A stretch of DNA of 64,000 nt from Nocardia neocaledoniensis (GCF_003182135.1 NZ_QGTL01000011.1:176730-240729), one strand, 5' to 3'. Counted from the first letter of the stretch, positions 32,235 through 40,796 are shown. Notes: generated by a model not told the origin, from the sequence alone. Program-made: numbers and translations.

Positions 32235-33461
32235 ATGCGGATGCCAGGAGAGGTCACGATCGGTGCCATGGCGGTCGCCTCGGTTCTCGCGTTGGTGACG
32301 ATGTGTGCGGGGTGGGCCACGGCGGTGCCTGCGCCGGAACAGGATTCGTTCTACGTCGAGCCGGCTGGGCTCGCGGGCTTGGCCAACGGGGCGGTGCTCG
32401 GGTCGCGGCCGGTCGAGCCGGAGTCGTACGGACTGCCGTTGCCCGCCGATGCTTGGCAGGTGCGGTACAAGACGGTCGACAATCACGGCGAACCGCGCGC
32501 CTACGTCGCGACAGTTCTGGTGCCGCACGGAGAGTGGAACGGTGCCGGGCCACGGCCGTTGCTGTCGTATCAGGTCGCCGAGGACGGTGTCGGCGCGAGA
32601 TGCGCACCCTCGTACGCGCTGCGTGGCGGGGTCGATGGCGTTCCGAGCAATGCGTACTCCGAGACGGGGATGATCAGGTTCGCCCTGGAGCAGGGGTGGG
32701 CGCTGGTTGTTCCGGACTATCAGGGGCCGGACTCCGATCTGTTCGGTGCCGAGGGTTACGCCCACGGCGTGCTCGACGGCATTCGCGCCGCCAGGGCGTT
32801 CGGGCCCGCGGCGATCGACCCCGCGGCGCCGATCGGCATGTGGGGCTACTCCGGTGGAGCGCAGGCGACCGCTGTCGCGGCGCAGTCGCAGGCCGCGTAC
32901 GCGCCCGAGTTGCCGTTGGCCGGTGTGGCGCTCGGTGGAACAGTCGCCGATCTGGAGTCCACGATGTCCGGCTTCAGCGGTGGGATCGCGGGTGGGGCGG
33001 CGGTGGTCGGCCTGGTCGGGTTGAACCGGTCCTACCCTGATGCGGACGTGGCCCAGTACCTCAACGAGTCGGGCCGCGCGAAATTGGCTGCGAGCCAGAA
33101 TGATTGCCTGCTCGACGCTGCGCTGAGGTACCCCTTCCTCGATGCGGCGGAGTTGGAGGCCTGGCCCGGCTCGATCACGAACAATCCTGCACTGAGCGAG
33201 GTCGTGCGCGGGGCCAGTCCCTTGTTCCGCCCCGGCGCACCCACCGTGCCGGTGCTGATCCACCACGCGATCGCCGACGAGTTCGCGCCCATCGACTCGG
33301 CGCGGGCGCTCGCCGGAAAGTACTGCGCCGCTGGGATTCCCGTGCGGTACGTCGAGAACCCGATCGGTGAGCACGGGACCGAAGCCATGTTCGGCCTGCC
33401 GGCAGTACTGAGCTATCTGGCCGACCGATTCAGCGCGAAACCGGCGCCGAACGACTGCTGA
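32235..33461 (+). CDS. Secretory lipase (LIP family), paralog
   Basis: The product is 408 residues. The signal peptide ends near residue 33 (TAVPAPE). The LIP-family hydrolase part has VVPDYQGPDSD, the elbow GYSGGAQAT (Ser206), Asp in HHAIADEFAP and His in IGEHGTEA. The ATG at 32235 follows GGGGGGAG closely, and an upstream in-frame ATG at 32214 is rejected. This is a second copy of the divergent neighbour; both share FYVEP/FYTPP-type starts to the mature protein. The 313-nt gap 31922-32234 between them must hold both promoters; no operator is obvious. Confidence 0.9.
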   Translation: MRMPGEVTIGAMAVASVLALVTMCAGWATAVPAPEQDSFYVEPAGLAGLANGAVLGSRPVEPESYGLPLPADAWQVRYKTVDNHGEPRAYVATVLVPHGEWNGAGPRPLLSYQVAEDGVGARCAPSYALRGGVDGVPSNAYSETGMIRFALEQGWALVVPDYQGPDSDLFGAEGYAHGVLDGIRAARAFGPAAIDPAAPIGMWGYSGGAQATAVAAQSQAAYAPELPLAGVALGGTVADLESTMSGFSGGIAGGAAVVGLVGLNRSYPDADVAQYLNESGRAKLAASQNDCLLDAALRYPFLDAAELEAWPGSITNNPALSEVVRGASPLFRPGAPTVPVLIHHAIADEFAPIDSARALAGKYCAAGIPVRYVENPIGEHGTEAMFGLPAVLSYLADRFSAKPAPNDC

Positions 33462-33699
33462 GTGGTGGGGTCCCCAGCCGAGGTCGCACCGCGAGGTCGA
33501 GTCCGCCCGCGCCGATGAATCCGTGTCGCCGGCGACCAGGGCGGTCGGGGTGTGACCGGGGCCGCAAGCAGCGTGGCTGATCATGTGGCACCATGATTAC
33601 GAAACTGAGAGTTCCGATAATGGAGGCCCTGATGTTCGACCCCCGGCTGCCCGAATGTGGGCAGCTCCGTCCTGTCGCCGTGGTGACGAAGTGGCTGCG

Positions 33700-34290
33700 A
33701 TGACCACGCTGACCGGCCCGCCGGTGCCCGCCGAGCGGCTCCGCATCGCCTGGCGGAGCATGCACACGCCGGTGGCGGGAGTTCCGCGCTGGGCCACGAT
33801 CGCTGCCCTGGCTGTGCCGCTGACAGCCCTCCCGTCCAGCCTCTGGCGGATAGGCGTCGCCTTTCTCGACGACGAGACCGCGACCAAGCGCGGGGATCTT
33901 CCGTCGTGGATTCCCGGCGAGCTGTACGTGATCGCCCTGTCGATCGTGTCGGAACTGTTGGCGTTCACCGCGATCGGGCTGATCGCTGTCTGGGGCGAGC
34001 GGTTCCCGCGCTGGTTTCCGTGGCTGCGCGGGCGAAGGATCCCGACGCCGGTGGCGGTGGTCCCGGCCGCGCTCGGTGCCGCGACGCTGACGATCATGTG
34101 GACCGCCGCGTTCCTCACCGACTTCGCCGGCGTCACCCTGCGCGGCGATCCGACTCCCGCGGACTCACCCGCCCGAGCGGGCGGCTGGGAAACGGCGATC
34201 TATTACGTCAGTTATGCCCCGCTCCTGCTGTGGGGCCCGCTGCTCGCCACCGTCACCGTCGCCTACTACCGACGCCGCCGGAACGCGTGA
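33700..34290 (+). CDS. Small integral membrane protein of unknown function
   Basis: The product is 196 residues with about four transmembrane helices (near ATIAALAVPLTALPSSLW, LYVIALSIVSELLAFTAIGL, AVVPAALGAATLTIMWTAAF and a C-terminal helix LLLWGPLLATVTVAYY) and a basic C-terminal tail RRRRNA. The start ATG at 33700 is chosen over the upstream in-frame extension because it begins a normal N-terminal loop; the ribosome-binding site is weak. No family was recognised. The 238-nt gap before it has no visible gene. Confidence 0.7.
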   Translation: MTTLTGPPVPAERLRIAWRSMHTPVAGVPRWATIAALAVPLTALPSSLWRIGVAFLDDETATKRGDLPSWIPGELYVIALSIVSELLAFTAIGLIAVWGERFPRWFPWLRGRRIPTPVAVVPAALGAATLTIMWTAAFLTDFAGVTLRGDPTPADSPARAGGWETAIYYVSYAPLLLWGPLLATVTVAYYRRRRNA

Positions 34291-34320
34291 CGGCGCTGCG
34301 GAAGAACGGAATTCGCGCGG

Positions 34321-34791
34321 CTATGGGGCGGCGAGTTTGGCGTGGATGGCGGCGATGAAGGCGGTGGGCTCAGGGTGCGGTCCGGGTCCGAGATTGAAAT
34401 GGCTTCGGTCCGCCCAGGATCCGAGCATCGTGGCGTCGTCACGATCGGCCGGTTGGAAGGTGGCCCGCTCGAGGGTGAACACGCGGACGTCGTCGGAATT
34501 CTCGGGCAGGACCACCGCGACGAAATGCGCTTCGGCGGGCGCGGCCGGGGTGGGGAGTTGCACGAGCAGCAGGCGGAGACCCTCGGCGTCGACACGGTGC
34601 CCGGTGATGCCCGCGCTCGGCAGCCGGTCTTCGGCGGGAAGTCGTTCGCCGATGCTGTCCCACAGGCCTTTCAGCTGTTCGGTGTAGCCGAGCGGCGGCT
34701 CTTCGGTGACCATGCGCGTACCCAGCCGCTGCGCGAGGTTCGGCAGCACCTGATGCGCGAAGTGATAGTGATGGGTCCTCGGCTCGGCCAC
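34321..34791 (-). CDS. Hypothetical soluble protein
   Basis: A 156-residue predicted soluble protein starting MAEPRTHHYHFAHQVLPNLA from a GTG codon, with GGGAGGG about 6 nt upstream. Moderate acidity and mixed alpha/beta character are the only features: the middle strand LLLVQLPTPAAPAEAHFVAVVLPE is hydrophobic, followed by a DRSHF segment. No catalytic motif or family is recognised. It is convergent with the membrane protein gene and lies downstream of the TetR gene on the same strand, 113 nt away. Confidence 0.65.
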   Translation of the reverse strand: MAEPRTHHYHFAHQVLPNLAQRLGTRMVTEEPPLGYTEQLKGLWDSIGERLPAEDRLPSAGITGHRVDAEGLRLLLVQLPTPAAPAEAHFVAVVLPENSDDVRVFTLERATFQPADRDDATMLGSWADRSHFNLGPGPHPEPTAFIAAIHAKLAAP

Positions 34792-34904
34792 GACGATTCC
34801 CTCCCGTTGCGGACGAGGATTCCCCCATCCGTGCCGGAGAACCTACTCCTAGGGTCCGACACCCCGAAATCCGCACCGAGGTCGCCACATCGAGACGATC
34901 TCGG

Positions 34905-35531
34905 TTAGCTCCGGACGAACAGGCGCATCGCCTCGTCGACGACCGCGTCGCGGGTGCGGCCCTCGGGATCGGTGTCCGGGCGGAGCCAGATCGAGGCGTG
35001 GTTGAGGATGCCGTGCAGGCAGTGCAGCGCCACCGCCGGGTCGGGGCAATCGAATTCGCCCTCCGCGACGCCCTCGTCGACGACCTCGCGGAAGATCCGG
35101 TCGTGCCGCCTGCGCATGGCCTTGATCGACTCGGTGTGCTCGGCCGGCCACGGCGCGGGGAACGAGAAGAGCGTGCCCACTTCGGGATACAGCACCGTCA
35201 GCACGCGCAGTTGCGCGGCGACCAGCGAGCGGAGCCGCTCGGTCGCCGGCTGCCCGGCCGCGGCGTCGAGCGCGTCGCCGAGGTGGGTCAGTACGTCGGC
35301 GGTCAGCTTCTCCAGCGCCGCGGCGACGAGCGCGTCCTTGCTGGAGAAGTAGTGGTAGAGGGTGGCTTTCGCGATGTCGGAGCGTTCGGCGACGTCCTCG
35401 AATCGCATGCCCTGGTAGCCGCTGCTCACCAGGATCTGCAGCGCCGCGTCGATCATCTCCGCCTTGCGGCGATCGCGTCGTCTCGCGGCGCGACCACCGG
35501 CCGCCACGCTCTCGTCCGCGATCGAAGTCAT
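34905..35531 (-). CDS. TetR/AcrR-family transcriptional regulator
   Basis: The 208-residue regulator has a basic N-terminal arm, then a TetR helix-turn-helix (residues about 25-70, VAERSDIAKATLYHYFSSKDALV) and an effector-binding C-terminal domain. It is divergent from the thioesterase-like gene at 35680. A 22-bp inverted repeat (35610-35631) in the gap is a candidate operator for both promoters. Ligand unknown; acyl-CoA-type ligands would fit the thioesterase neighbour. Confidence 0.9.
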   Translation of the reverse strand: MTSIADESVAAGGRAARRRDRRKAEMIDAALQILVSSGYQGMRFEDVAERSDIAKATLYHYFSSKDALVAAALEKLTADVLTHLGDALDAAAGQPATERLRSLVAAQLRVLTVLYPEVGTLFSFPAPWPAEHTESIKAMRRRHDRIFREVVDEGVAEGEFDCPDPAVALHCLHGILNHASIWLRPDTDPEGRTRDAVVDEAMRLFVRS

Positions 35532-35609
35532 CGGCCGATCATATCCGGGGCGGTCGCCGGCCGGTCCGCGATGAGCCCCGTGAATCGACCCATCGGTCGC
35601 GACCGGGAC

Positions 35610-35631
35610 CTTGTGAAATCAACCACAAGGA
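35610..35631. promoter_or_regulatory. Candidate TetR operator (CCTTGTG-n8-CACAAGG)
   Basis: A 7-bp inverted repeat with an 8-nt spacer lies between the tetR gene (start 35531) and the thioesterase gene (start 35680), about 36 nt upstream of the latter's -10 box TAGGTT (35667-35672). Confidence 0.6.
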
Positions 35632-35666
35632 TGCTCAGTCGACTGGTGGGATGAAAACTCGACCCG

Positions 35667-35672
35667 TAGGTT
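35667..35672 (+). promoter_or_regulatory. Leaderless -10 box of the thioesterase-like gene
   Basis: TAGGTT ends 7 nt before the GTG at 35680, which decides the start codon. Confidence 0.5.
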
Positions 35673-35679
35673 GAGAAAT

Positions 35680-36468
35680 GTGACGGACACGACCGCGACC
35701 AGCTACTTCCGGAGAATCGGCACCCACCGCTTCGTGCCGACCGCCCACGCGGGTGGCGCCTGGAACGACGACGAGCAGCACTTCAGTCCCGTCGCGGGCC
35801 TGATCGTCCACGAGATCCAGCGCGCCCGGCCCGCGGACTCCACGCTGGTGCTGAGCCGGATCAGTTTCGACATCCTGGGCGTGATCGGTTTCGAGGAGTT
35901 CGACATCGAGGTCCGCACCGTTCGGCCGGGGCGCACGATCGAACTCGTCGAGGCCACCGTCACCATCGCCGGGCGCAGCGTCGTGAGCGCCCGCGCCTGG
36001 ATGCTGAGCACCCAGAACACCGACAGTGTCGCGGGCGGGGAACCCGACCGGCTGCCCGCGCCGGAGACACTGTCGCCGTGGCCGCTCACCTCGGTGTGGT
36101 CGGGCGGATACATCGCCTCGGTCGATTTCCGTCCCGTCGACCGCCCGCAGCCGGGCCGGACCACCGCCTGGATCCAGTCGCCCCTCGACCTCGTGGCGGG
36201 TGAGACAGCCGGCCCACCGGCGTCGTACATCGCGCTGGTCGACACCGCGAACGGCATCGCCGTCCGGCAGGAGCCGACGAAGTGGATGTTCCCCAACCTC
36301 GACCTCACCATCCACCTGTACCGCCAGCCGGAGGGCACCTGGACCGGCCTCGACACCAGCGTCACTTTCGGCACCGCCGGGCAGGGACTGACCAGCACGG
36401 TCCTGCACGACATCCACGGGCCGGTGGGTGTGGCCGAGCAGATTCTCACCGTCCGCCCCCAGCCCTGA
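35680..36468 (+). CDS. Acyl-CoA thioesterase-like (hotdog fold) protein
   Basis: This 262-residue protein consists of two hotdog-like halves: RFVPTAHAGGAWNDDEQHF with VAGLIVHEIQR in the first, and SAWIQSPLDLVAG-like with FPNLDLTIHLYRQPEGTWTGLDT in the second. This is the pattern of TesB/4HBT_3 double-hotdog thioesterases of actinobacteria, which hydrolyse acyl-CoA esters. Catalytic residues are not certain by eye. GTG start at 35680 follows a leaderless promoter. It is divergently paired with the TetR gene and probably regulated by it. Confidence 0.75.
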   Translation: MTDTTATSYFRRIGTHRFVPTAHAGGAWNDDEQHFSPVAGLIVHEIQRARPADSTLVLSRISFDILGVIGFEEFDIEVRTVRPGRTIELVEATVTIAGRSVVSARAWMLSTQNTDSVAGGEPDRLPAPETLSPWPLTSVWSGGYIASVDFRPVDRPQPGRTTAWIQSPLDLVAGETAGPPASYIALVDTANGIAVRQEPTKWMFPNLDLTIHLYRQPEGTWTGLDTSVTFGTAGQGLTSTVLHDIHGPVGVAEQILTVRPQP

Positions 36469-36550
36469 CGCGACACGCCCCGGCCCCTGGATCTCGGGGC
36501 TGGACGCGGGGGCGGCGGACGGCGATAGTCCACTGGTGCGATGGGGTGTG

Positions 36551-38179
36551 ATGGCGGCGCGAGTCGTCGCCGGTGTGGCGTTGGTGCTGGGTACGGCGTC
36601 GCCGGTGTCGGCGGAGCCGGTGAACGCGGCGTTCACGTGGACACAGGAGTACGTGACCGCGGCGGACGGCACGCGCTTGCACATGGACATCCTGCGACCG
36701 GCGGGACTGGCCGACGACGCGCGGACCCCGGTCCTGCTGACCGCGAGCCCGTACCGCTCGCACACCGCCTACCTCACCCAACCGCGTCCCGAGGGCGGCC
36801 CCTCGACCGACAACCTGCCCGTGGAGTGGGCGTTGCGGGCGGGCTATACCTACGTGATCGCCGACCTGCGCGGCTTCGGCGGGTCGAACGGCTGCCCCGA
36901 CTTCGGCGGCCCCGGCGAGCAGGCCGACGTCGCGACCGCGGTCGAATGGGCCGCGAGCAGGCCGTGGTCCACCGGGCGGGTCGGCGTGGTCGGCACCTCG
37001 TACGAGGGCTGGACCGGCATGCTCGCCCTTGCCGCGAAGCCGAAGGGCTTGGCCGCCGTCGCGGCGTTCGAACCGGTCGTCGATCCGTACACCTACCTGT
37101 ACATGCAGGGCATCTCGTGGAAGTTCGGCGGAAAGCCGCTGACCGAGGACGGTCTGCGTCCCGCCGATTTCGCCGGCCCCGAACACCTCGCCATCGCCCA
37201 TACCCCGGGCCGCTGGGACGACTCACCCGAATACCAGGCCAACGCCGTCCAGATGACCCAGGCGTGCATGGACAGCTACCTCGCCCTCACCACCGACCAT
37301 GATCCCGCCAACCCGGGCTGGCGCGATCGCGACGTCGTCGAGGACCTGCGCGGCAACACGATTCCGCTGTTCCTCGGTCAGAGCTTCCTCGACTCCAACA
37401 CCAGAGCCGACCGGGTCATCGACGCCTGGCAGGCGATGGGGCCGGGCGAGCACCGCGGCTGGTTCGGGCAGTGGGGTCACTCGGACTGCCGCAGCCGCTG
37501 CGGCACACCGCACTTCAACGACGAACTGGCCGCGTTCCTGGACCGGCACGTCGCCGGCGCCGACGTGGAGGTGCCGGGGCCGCCGGTCACGGTCGGGCAG
37601 TTCGAGGGCGGCTGGCGCAGCGAGGAGGTCTGGCCGCCGGCCGACACCCGGCGCGTCGGCGTCGAGCTGCGCACCGGCGAATACCGGGATCGCGGGCTGT
37701 TGCCCGGCCCCGATCGCGAGATCTGGTCCGTCTCGGCGCCCGTCGCCGACACCCTGCACCTGGCCGGCCGCGCCACCGCGACCATGGAACTGGCCGGACC
37801 GCCGAATGCCACTGTCGCCCTGGAGCTCTACGACATCGCCCCCGACGGCCGCGCGACCGTCATCACCCGGGGCATCGCCCCCGTGACCCCGCGCGCGGAG
37901 ATCCGGATGCTCTGGCAGGACGCCCGCCTGACCGCCGGTCATCGTCTCGGCATCCGCATCACCGATGTCGTCGACGACGTCTGGTCCCACGCGCCGGCGA
38001 ATGCCACGGTCACCGTGCGCGCGGCGCGGTTGGAGCTGCCGATCCTGACGACTCCGCGCGACACCGATCTCACCGGGGGAGTGCCGATCTGGCAAGCCAG
38101 GTGGCGCACCGAGGAGACGATCCAGCTCGAGCAGGCCTGGCTGAACGACCCGGTGCGGACGGTCGGCACGATCGGGTAG
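36551..38179 (+). CDS. Secreted CocE/NonD-family hydrolase
   Basis: This protein of about 542 residues has a signal peptide (probable cleavage after PVSA near residue 22) and the X-Pro dipeptidyl-peptidase (CocE/NonD) architecture. The N-terminal alpha/beta hydrolase has DLRGFGGSNG, nucleophile elbow GTSYEGW (Ser150), and late Asp and His in LGQSFLDSNT and GQWGHSDC. A C-terminal jelly-roll carries LHLAGRATATMELAGPPNA. Such enzymes hydrolyse esters or X-Pro peptides. An in-frame GTG at 36536 is an alternative start. It is convergent with the nitronate monooxygenase-like gene, with only 10 nt between stops. Confidence 0.88.
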   Translation: MAARVVAGVALVLGTASPVSAEPVNAAFTWTQEYVTAADGTRLHMDILRPAGLADDARTPVLLTASPYRSHTAYLTQPRPEGGPSTDNLPVEWALRAGYTYVIADLRGFGGSNGCPDFGGPGEQADVATAVEWAASRPWSTGRVGVVGTSYEGWTGMLALAAKPKGLAAVAAFEPVVDPYTYLYMQGISWKFGGKPLTEDGLRPADFAGPEHLAIAHTPGRWDDSPEYQANAVQMTQACMDSYLALTTDHDPANPGWRDRDVVEDLRGNTIPLFLGQSFLDSNTRADRVIDAWQAMGPGEHRGWFGQWGHSDCRSRCGTPHFNDELAAFLDRHVAGADVEVPGPPVTVGQFEGGWRSEEVWPPADTRRVGVELRTGEYRDRGLLPGPDREIWSVSAPVADTLHLAGRATATMELAGPPNATVALELYDIAPDGRATVITRGIAPVTPRAEIRMLWQDARLTAGHRLGIRITDVVDDVWSHAPANATVTVRAARLELPILTTPRDTDLTGGVPIWQARWRTEETIQLEQAWLNDPVRTVGTIG

Positions 38180-38189
38180 TTCGGTGCAG

Positions 38190-39146
38190 TCAGCGTCGCA
38201 GCAGTTCCGCCGCGTTCGCGCACATCCGGTCGATGACGGCCGCGGCGGGCTCGATGTGGGTGATCAGACCGACGCCCTGGCCCGCGTCGACCGGCGCGAT
38301 GGTGACGTCGTCGGTGTCCATGGCCGCGCGCAGCATCTCGGCACTGGGCCGCGCCTCGTCGAATTCCGGCCGTGACCACGGATCGGTGACGTCGTTGCGC
38401 AGCACCCGCGCCGGGTAGATCGGCGGCCACGGCAGGTCGAGCACCTCGTCGAACACGGTGGTCACGACGGTGTGCGTCGAGTCGGCCGCGAGCATCGCCC
38501 GCCGCGCGTTCTCCGGCAGCAGCGACTCCTCGGCCGCGGCCAGACAGGTCCCCAGCCACGCGCCCGCGGCGCCCGCCGCCAGCACGGCGGCCAGCGTGCG
38601 CCCCGAGCCGATCCCGCCTGCCGCGAGGACCGGCACCGTCGCGGTCTCGAGCACGGCGTCGAGCAGCGGCAGCAGCGCGAGCCGGTCGGCGCCGTGCCCG
38701 CCGCCCTCGCTGCCGCGCACGACCAGCACGTCGATGCCCGCCTCCTGCGCTCGATGCGCGCCCGGCACGTCATAGACCTGGGTGACCGCGAGGATTCCGG
38801 CGTCCTGAACCGCCGGCACCCACGAGAAGTCGCTGCCGAAACTCACCGAGAGCAGGCGCGGCTCGGCGGCGATCGCGGTTTCCAGCAGCCCGGTTTCCCG
38901 GTCGCGCACCCAGTCGACCAGGCCGATCCCGACCGTCGCGCCGCCGGCCGCGGCCAGTTCGCGTTCCAGCGCGGCCACCGAGCCCGCACTGCCCATCCCG
39001 ATCATGCCGAGTCCGCCCGCCGCGCTCACCGCGGCCGCGAGCCGTCCGCCCGCCGCGCCGCCCATCGGCGCGTTCACCACCGGGACCCGCAGTCCGAGGG
39101 AACGCGACCACGGTGTCATCAGCGTGTCGTCCGGTGTGCTGGTCAT
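38190..39146 (-). CDS. Nitronate monooxygenase-like TIM-barrel flavoprotein
   Basis: The product is 318 residues with NPD-type features: VVNAPMGGAAGGRLAAAVSA at the N-terminus, SVSFGSDFSWV, VVRGSEGGGHG (FMN phosphate/His region) and VLAAGGIGSGRTLAAVLAAGA. FMN-dependent enzymes of this family oxidise nitronates, or act as 2-oxoacid-like oxidoreductases; the substrate is not given by sequence. The ATG at 39146 with AGAGGTGCC before it is used instead of the longer open frame to 39179. It is divergent from the GerW-like gene. Confidence 0.85.
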   Translation of the reverse strand: MTSTPDDTLMTPWSRSLGLRVPVVNAPMGGAAGGRLAAAVSAAGGLGMIGMGSAGSVAALERELAAAGGATVGIGLVDWVRDRETGLLETAIAAEPRLLSVSFGSDFSWVPAVQDAGILAVTQVYDVPGAHRAQEAGIDVLVVRGSEGGGHGADRLALLPLLDAVLETATVPVLAAGGIGSGRTLAAVLAAGAAGAWLGTCLAAAEESLLPENARRAMLAADSTHTVVTTVFDEVLDLPWPPIYPARVLRNDVTDPWSRPEFDEARPSAEMLRAAMDTDDVTIAPVDAGQGVGLITHIEPAAAVIDRMCANAAELLRR

Positions 39147-39213
39147 GGGCTCGGCACCTCTCGTCGCGGCTCGGCCCAACCATCATGCCAAGTGGCGGAG
39201 CCGTGGCGCGGCG

Positions 39214-39219
39214 TAGTGT
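39214..39219 (+). promoter_or_regulatory. Leaderless -10 box of the GerW-like gene
   Basis: TAGTGT ends 7 nt before the ATG at 39227. Confidence 0.5.
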
Positions 39220-39226
39220 TCTCCGG

Positions 39227-39523
39227 ATGACGATCAGGGACCGGCTCGAGCAGGTGATCACCACGCCGCCGCCGGTGTTCGGGGAACCACTGGAGACCGC
39301 CGACGGCAGCACGGTGATCACGGTCGCCCGCGGCGGCCGGTTCGGCCGCCCGGCCCGCCCGATCGGGATCTTCGTCGTCCACGACGGCCGCGCCGACTGG
39401 GTGCCCGCGGTCGACTCGAATCGCATCGCTCAGCTGGGCGAGTGGATAGGCCTGCTCACCGGCGTCATCGCGGCGCTGGCGATTCTGCGCCGCCCGCCGT
39501 GGCCGGATCTGCGCCGCCGCTGA
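39227..39523 (+). CDS. GerW/YtfJ-like small protein
   Basis: This 98-residue protein shows the GerW-family layout: VFGEPLETADGSTVITVARGG (the conserved G-x-P-x-x-x-x-D-G-x-T-x-I stretch), PIGIFVVHDGRADWVPAV, and a C-terminal hydrophobic helix (IGLLTGVIAALAIL) that probably anchors it to the membrane. GerW is known from spore formers; the role in a non-spore-forming actinobacterium is unknown. Its last 59 nt overlap the 3' end of the convergent TetR gene. Start supported by a leaderless -10 box. Confidence 0.75.
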   Translation: MTIRDRLEQVITTPPPVFGEPLETADGSTVITVARGGRFGRPARPIGIFVVHDGRADWVPAVDSNRIAQLGEWIGLLTGVIAALAILRRPPWPDLRRR

Positions 39524-40037
39524 TCCCGTGCAAGGCCAGCGCTTCGAAGCGCCGCCACGCCTGCTCGGGTGGCGTGCGCGCGGCCGGATCGACCACCGTG
39601 CCGAGGAATCCGAGCACGCCCCACGACAGCAAGGTCACCGCGTCCGTTGTCGCGCCCTCGACCAGTTCGCCGATCAGCTCGGCCACCGCCCGCCGGTACG
39701 AGTGCAGCACCGTCGTGGTCGCCTTCGGGCCGATGAGCGGCCGGTACACCTCGGGATACCGGCCTGCGAGGTGGAACATCACCCGCAGCGGCGCCAGCGG
39801 TGATCCGGGTGTGGCAGTGGCGGTGATCTCGCGCCGCAGGAACTCGGTACAGCTGAGCAGCAGCAGCTCGTCCTTGTCGCGATAGTGCGCGTAGAACGTG
39901 GAGCGGCCGACATCGGCGCGATCGATGATGTCGCTGACCGTCACGCGGTCGTAGCCGCGTTCGATCATCAACTCGATCAGCGCCCGGTGCAGGTTGTCCC
40001 TGGTACGGCGCACGCGGCGGTCGGTGTGCTCGGCCAT
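39465..40037 (-). CDS. TetR/AcrR-family transcriptional regulator
   Basis: This 190-residue regulator has a TetR DNA-binding domain at the N-terminus: RDNLHRALIELMIERGYDRV then VSDIIDRADVGRSTFYAHYRDKDELL. The ATG at 40037 follows CCGGAGGAACG, which decides the start. It is divergent from the methyltransferase gene at 40137, and a perfect inverted repeat at 40062-40085 lies between them. The last 59 nt overlap the GerW-like gene on the opposite strand. Confidence 0.9.
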   Translation of the reverse strand: MAEHTDRRVRRTRDNLHRALIELMIERGYDRVTVSDIIDRADVGRSTFYAHYRDKDELLLLSCTEFLRREITATATPGSPLAPLRVMFHLAGRYPEVYRPLIGPKATTTVLHSYRRAVAELIGELVEGATTDAVTLLSWGVLGFLGTVVDPAARTPPEQAWRRFEALALHGISGGADPATAGGAESPAPR

Positions 40038-40061
40038 CGTTCCTCCGGGACGAAGGGGGCA

Positions 40062-40085
40062 GATCTGTCCGGAAACGGACAGATC
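40062..40085. promoter_or_regulatory. Candidate TetR operator (perfect 10-bp inverted repeat)
   Basis: GATCTGTCCG and CGGACAGATC (arms 40062-40071 and 40076-40085) flank a GAAA spacer. The element is 25 nt upstream of the tetR start and 52 nt upstream of the methyltransferase start, the expected site for autoregulation and control of the divergent gene. Confidence 0.75.
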
Positions 40086-40136
40086 CGGTGGTTCTGGTCC
40101 TGGTCGGGGGCATGAGCCCCGGCCGACCATGGAGCC

Positions 40137-40796
40137 ATGCCACAGAATCAGCTTCGCACCCCGATGTTCGTCGACGACAGCGACACCGGCTTGGTCATCG
40201 CCGGCCTGCGCCGCTACAACCTGTTCACCGCCGCGTTCTTCCTCGGCAGGCAGCGCAGCCTGCACGCCGAATTCGTCCGGACCGTCGGTGCCGGACCGGG
40301 GCAGCGGGCCCTCGATATCGGCTGCGGCCCCGGCAAACTCGTCCGCGCGCTGGGCACGGCGGTGGGGGAGCGCGGAGCGGCCGTCGGAGTCGACCCGTCG
40401 GAGATCGCGATCGCCGACAACCGCCGTCGCGACCTCGCGCCGAACCACCGCTACGAACGGGGCCCCGCGCAGGATCTCCCGTTCGCCGACGCCGAATTCG
40501 ATGTCGTCACATGCACTTTCGTCATGCACCACATTCCCGCCGCGGCGCGGTCGGCGGCGCTCGGCGAGATGTGGCGTGTCCTGCGGCCGGGCGGCACGCT
40601 GCTGCTGGCCGATGCCTCGCCGGGGCCCGTTATGCGGCGCGTCCTGCGGCCGCTGCTCGGCGGTGATCCGTTCGCGGAGGTCGACATCCGGCGCTACACC
40701 GACGGAGTGAAAGCGACCGGATTCACCGGGCTCGAATACCGCCAGAGCAGGTACCAGACCGGGATTCTCACCGCGGCCAAGCCCGCGTCGGTCTGA
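40137..40796 (+). CDS. Class I SAM-dependent methyltransferase
   Basis: This 219-residue protein has a Rossmann-type SAM-binding core: motif I LDIGCGPGKLVRALG, motif II VGVDPSEIAIAD, EFDVVTCTFVMHHIP (motif IV) and LRPGGTLLLADASPG. The substrate is unknown. The divergent TetR regulator and the operator between suggest ligand-induced expression. The ATG at 40137 has GGAG a few bases upstream. The next gene starts 72 nt downstream with its own TAGGGT box at 40824. Confidence 0.9.
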   Translation: MPQNQLRTPMFVDDSDTGLVIAGLRRYNLFTAAFFLGRQRSLHAEFVRTVGAGPGQRALDIGCGPGKLVRALGTAVGERGAAVGVDPSEIAIADNRRRDLAPNHRYERGPAQDLPFADAEFDVVTCTFVMHHIPAAARSAALGEMWRVLRPGGTLLLADASPGPVMRRVLRPLLGGDPFAEVDIRRYTDGVKATGFTGLEYRQSRYQTGILTAAKPASV

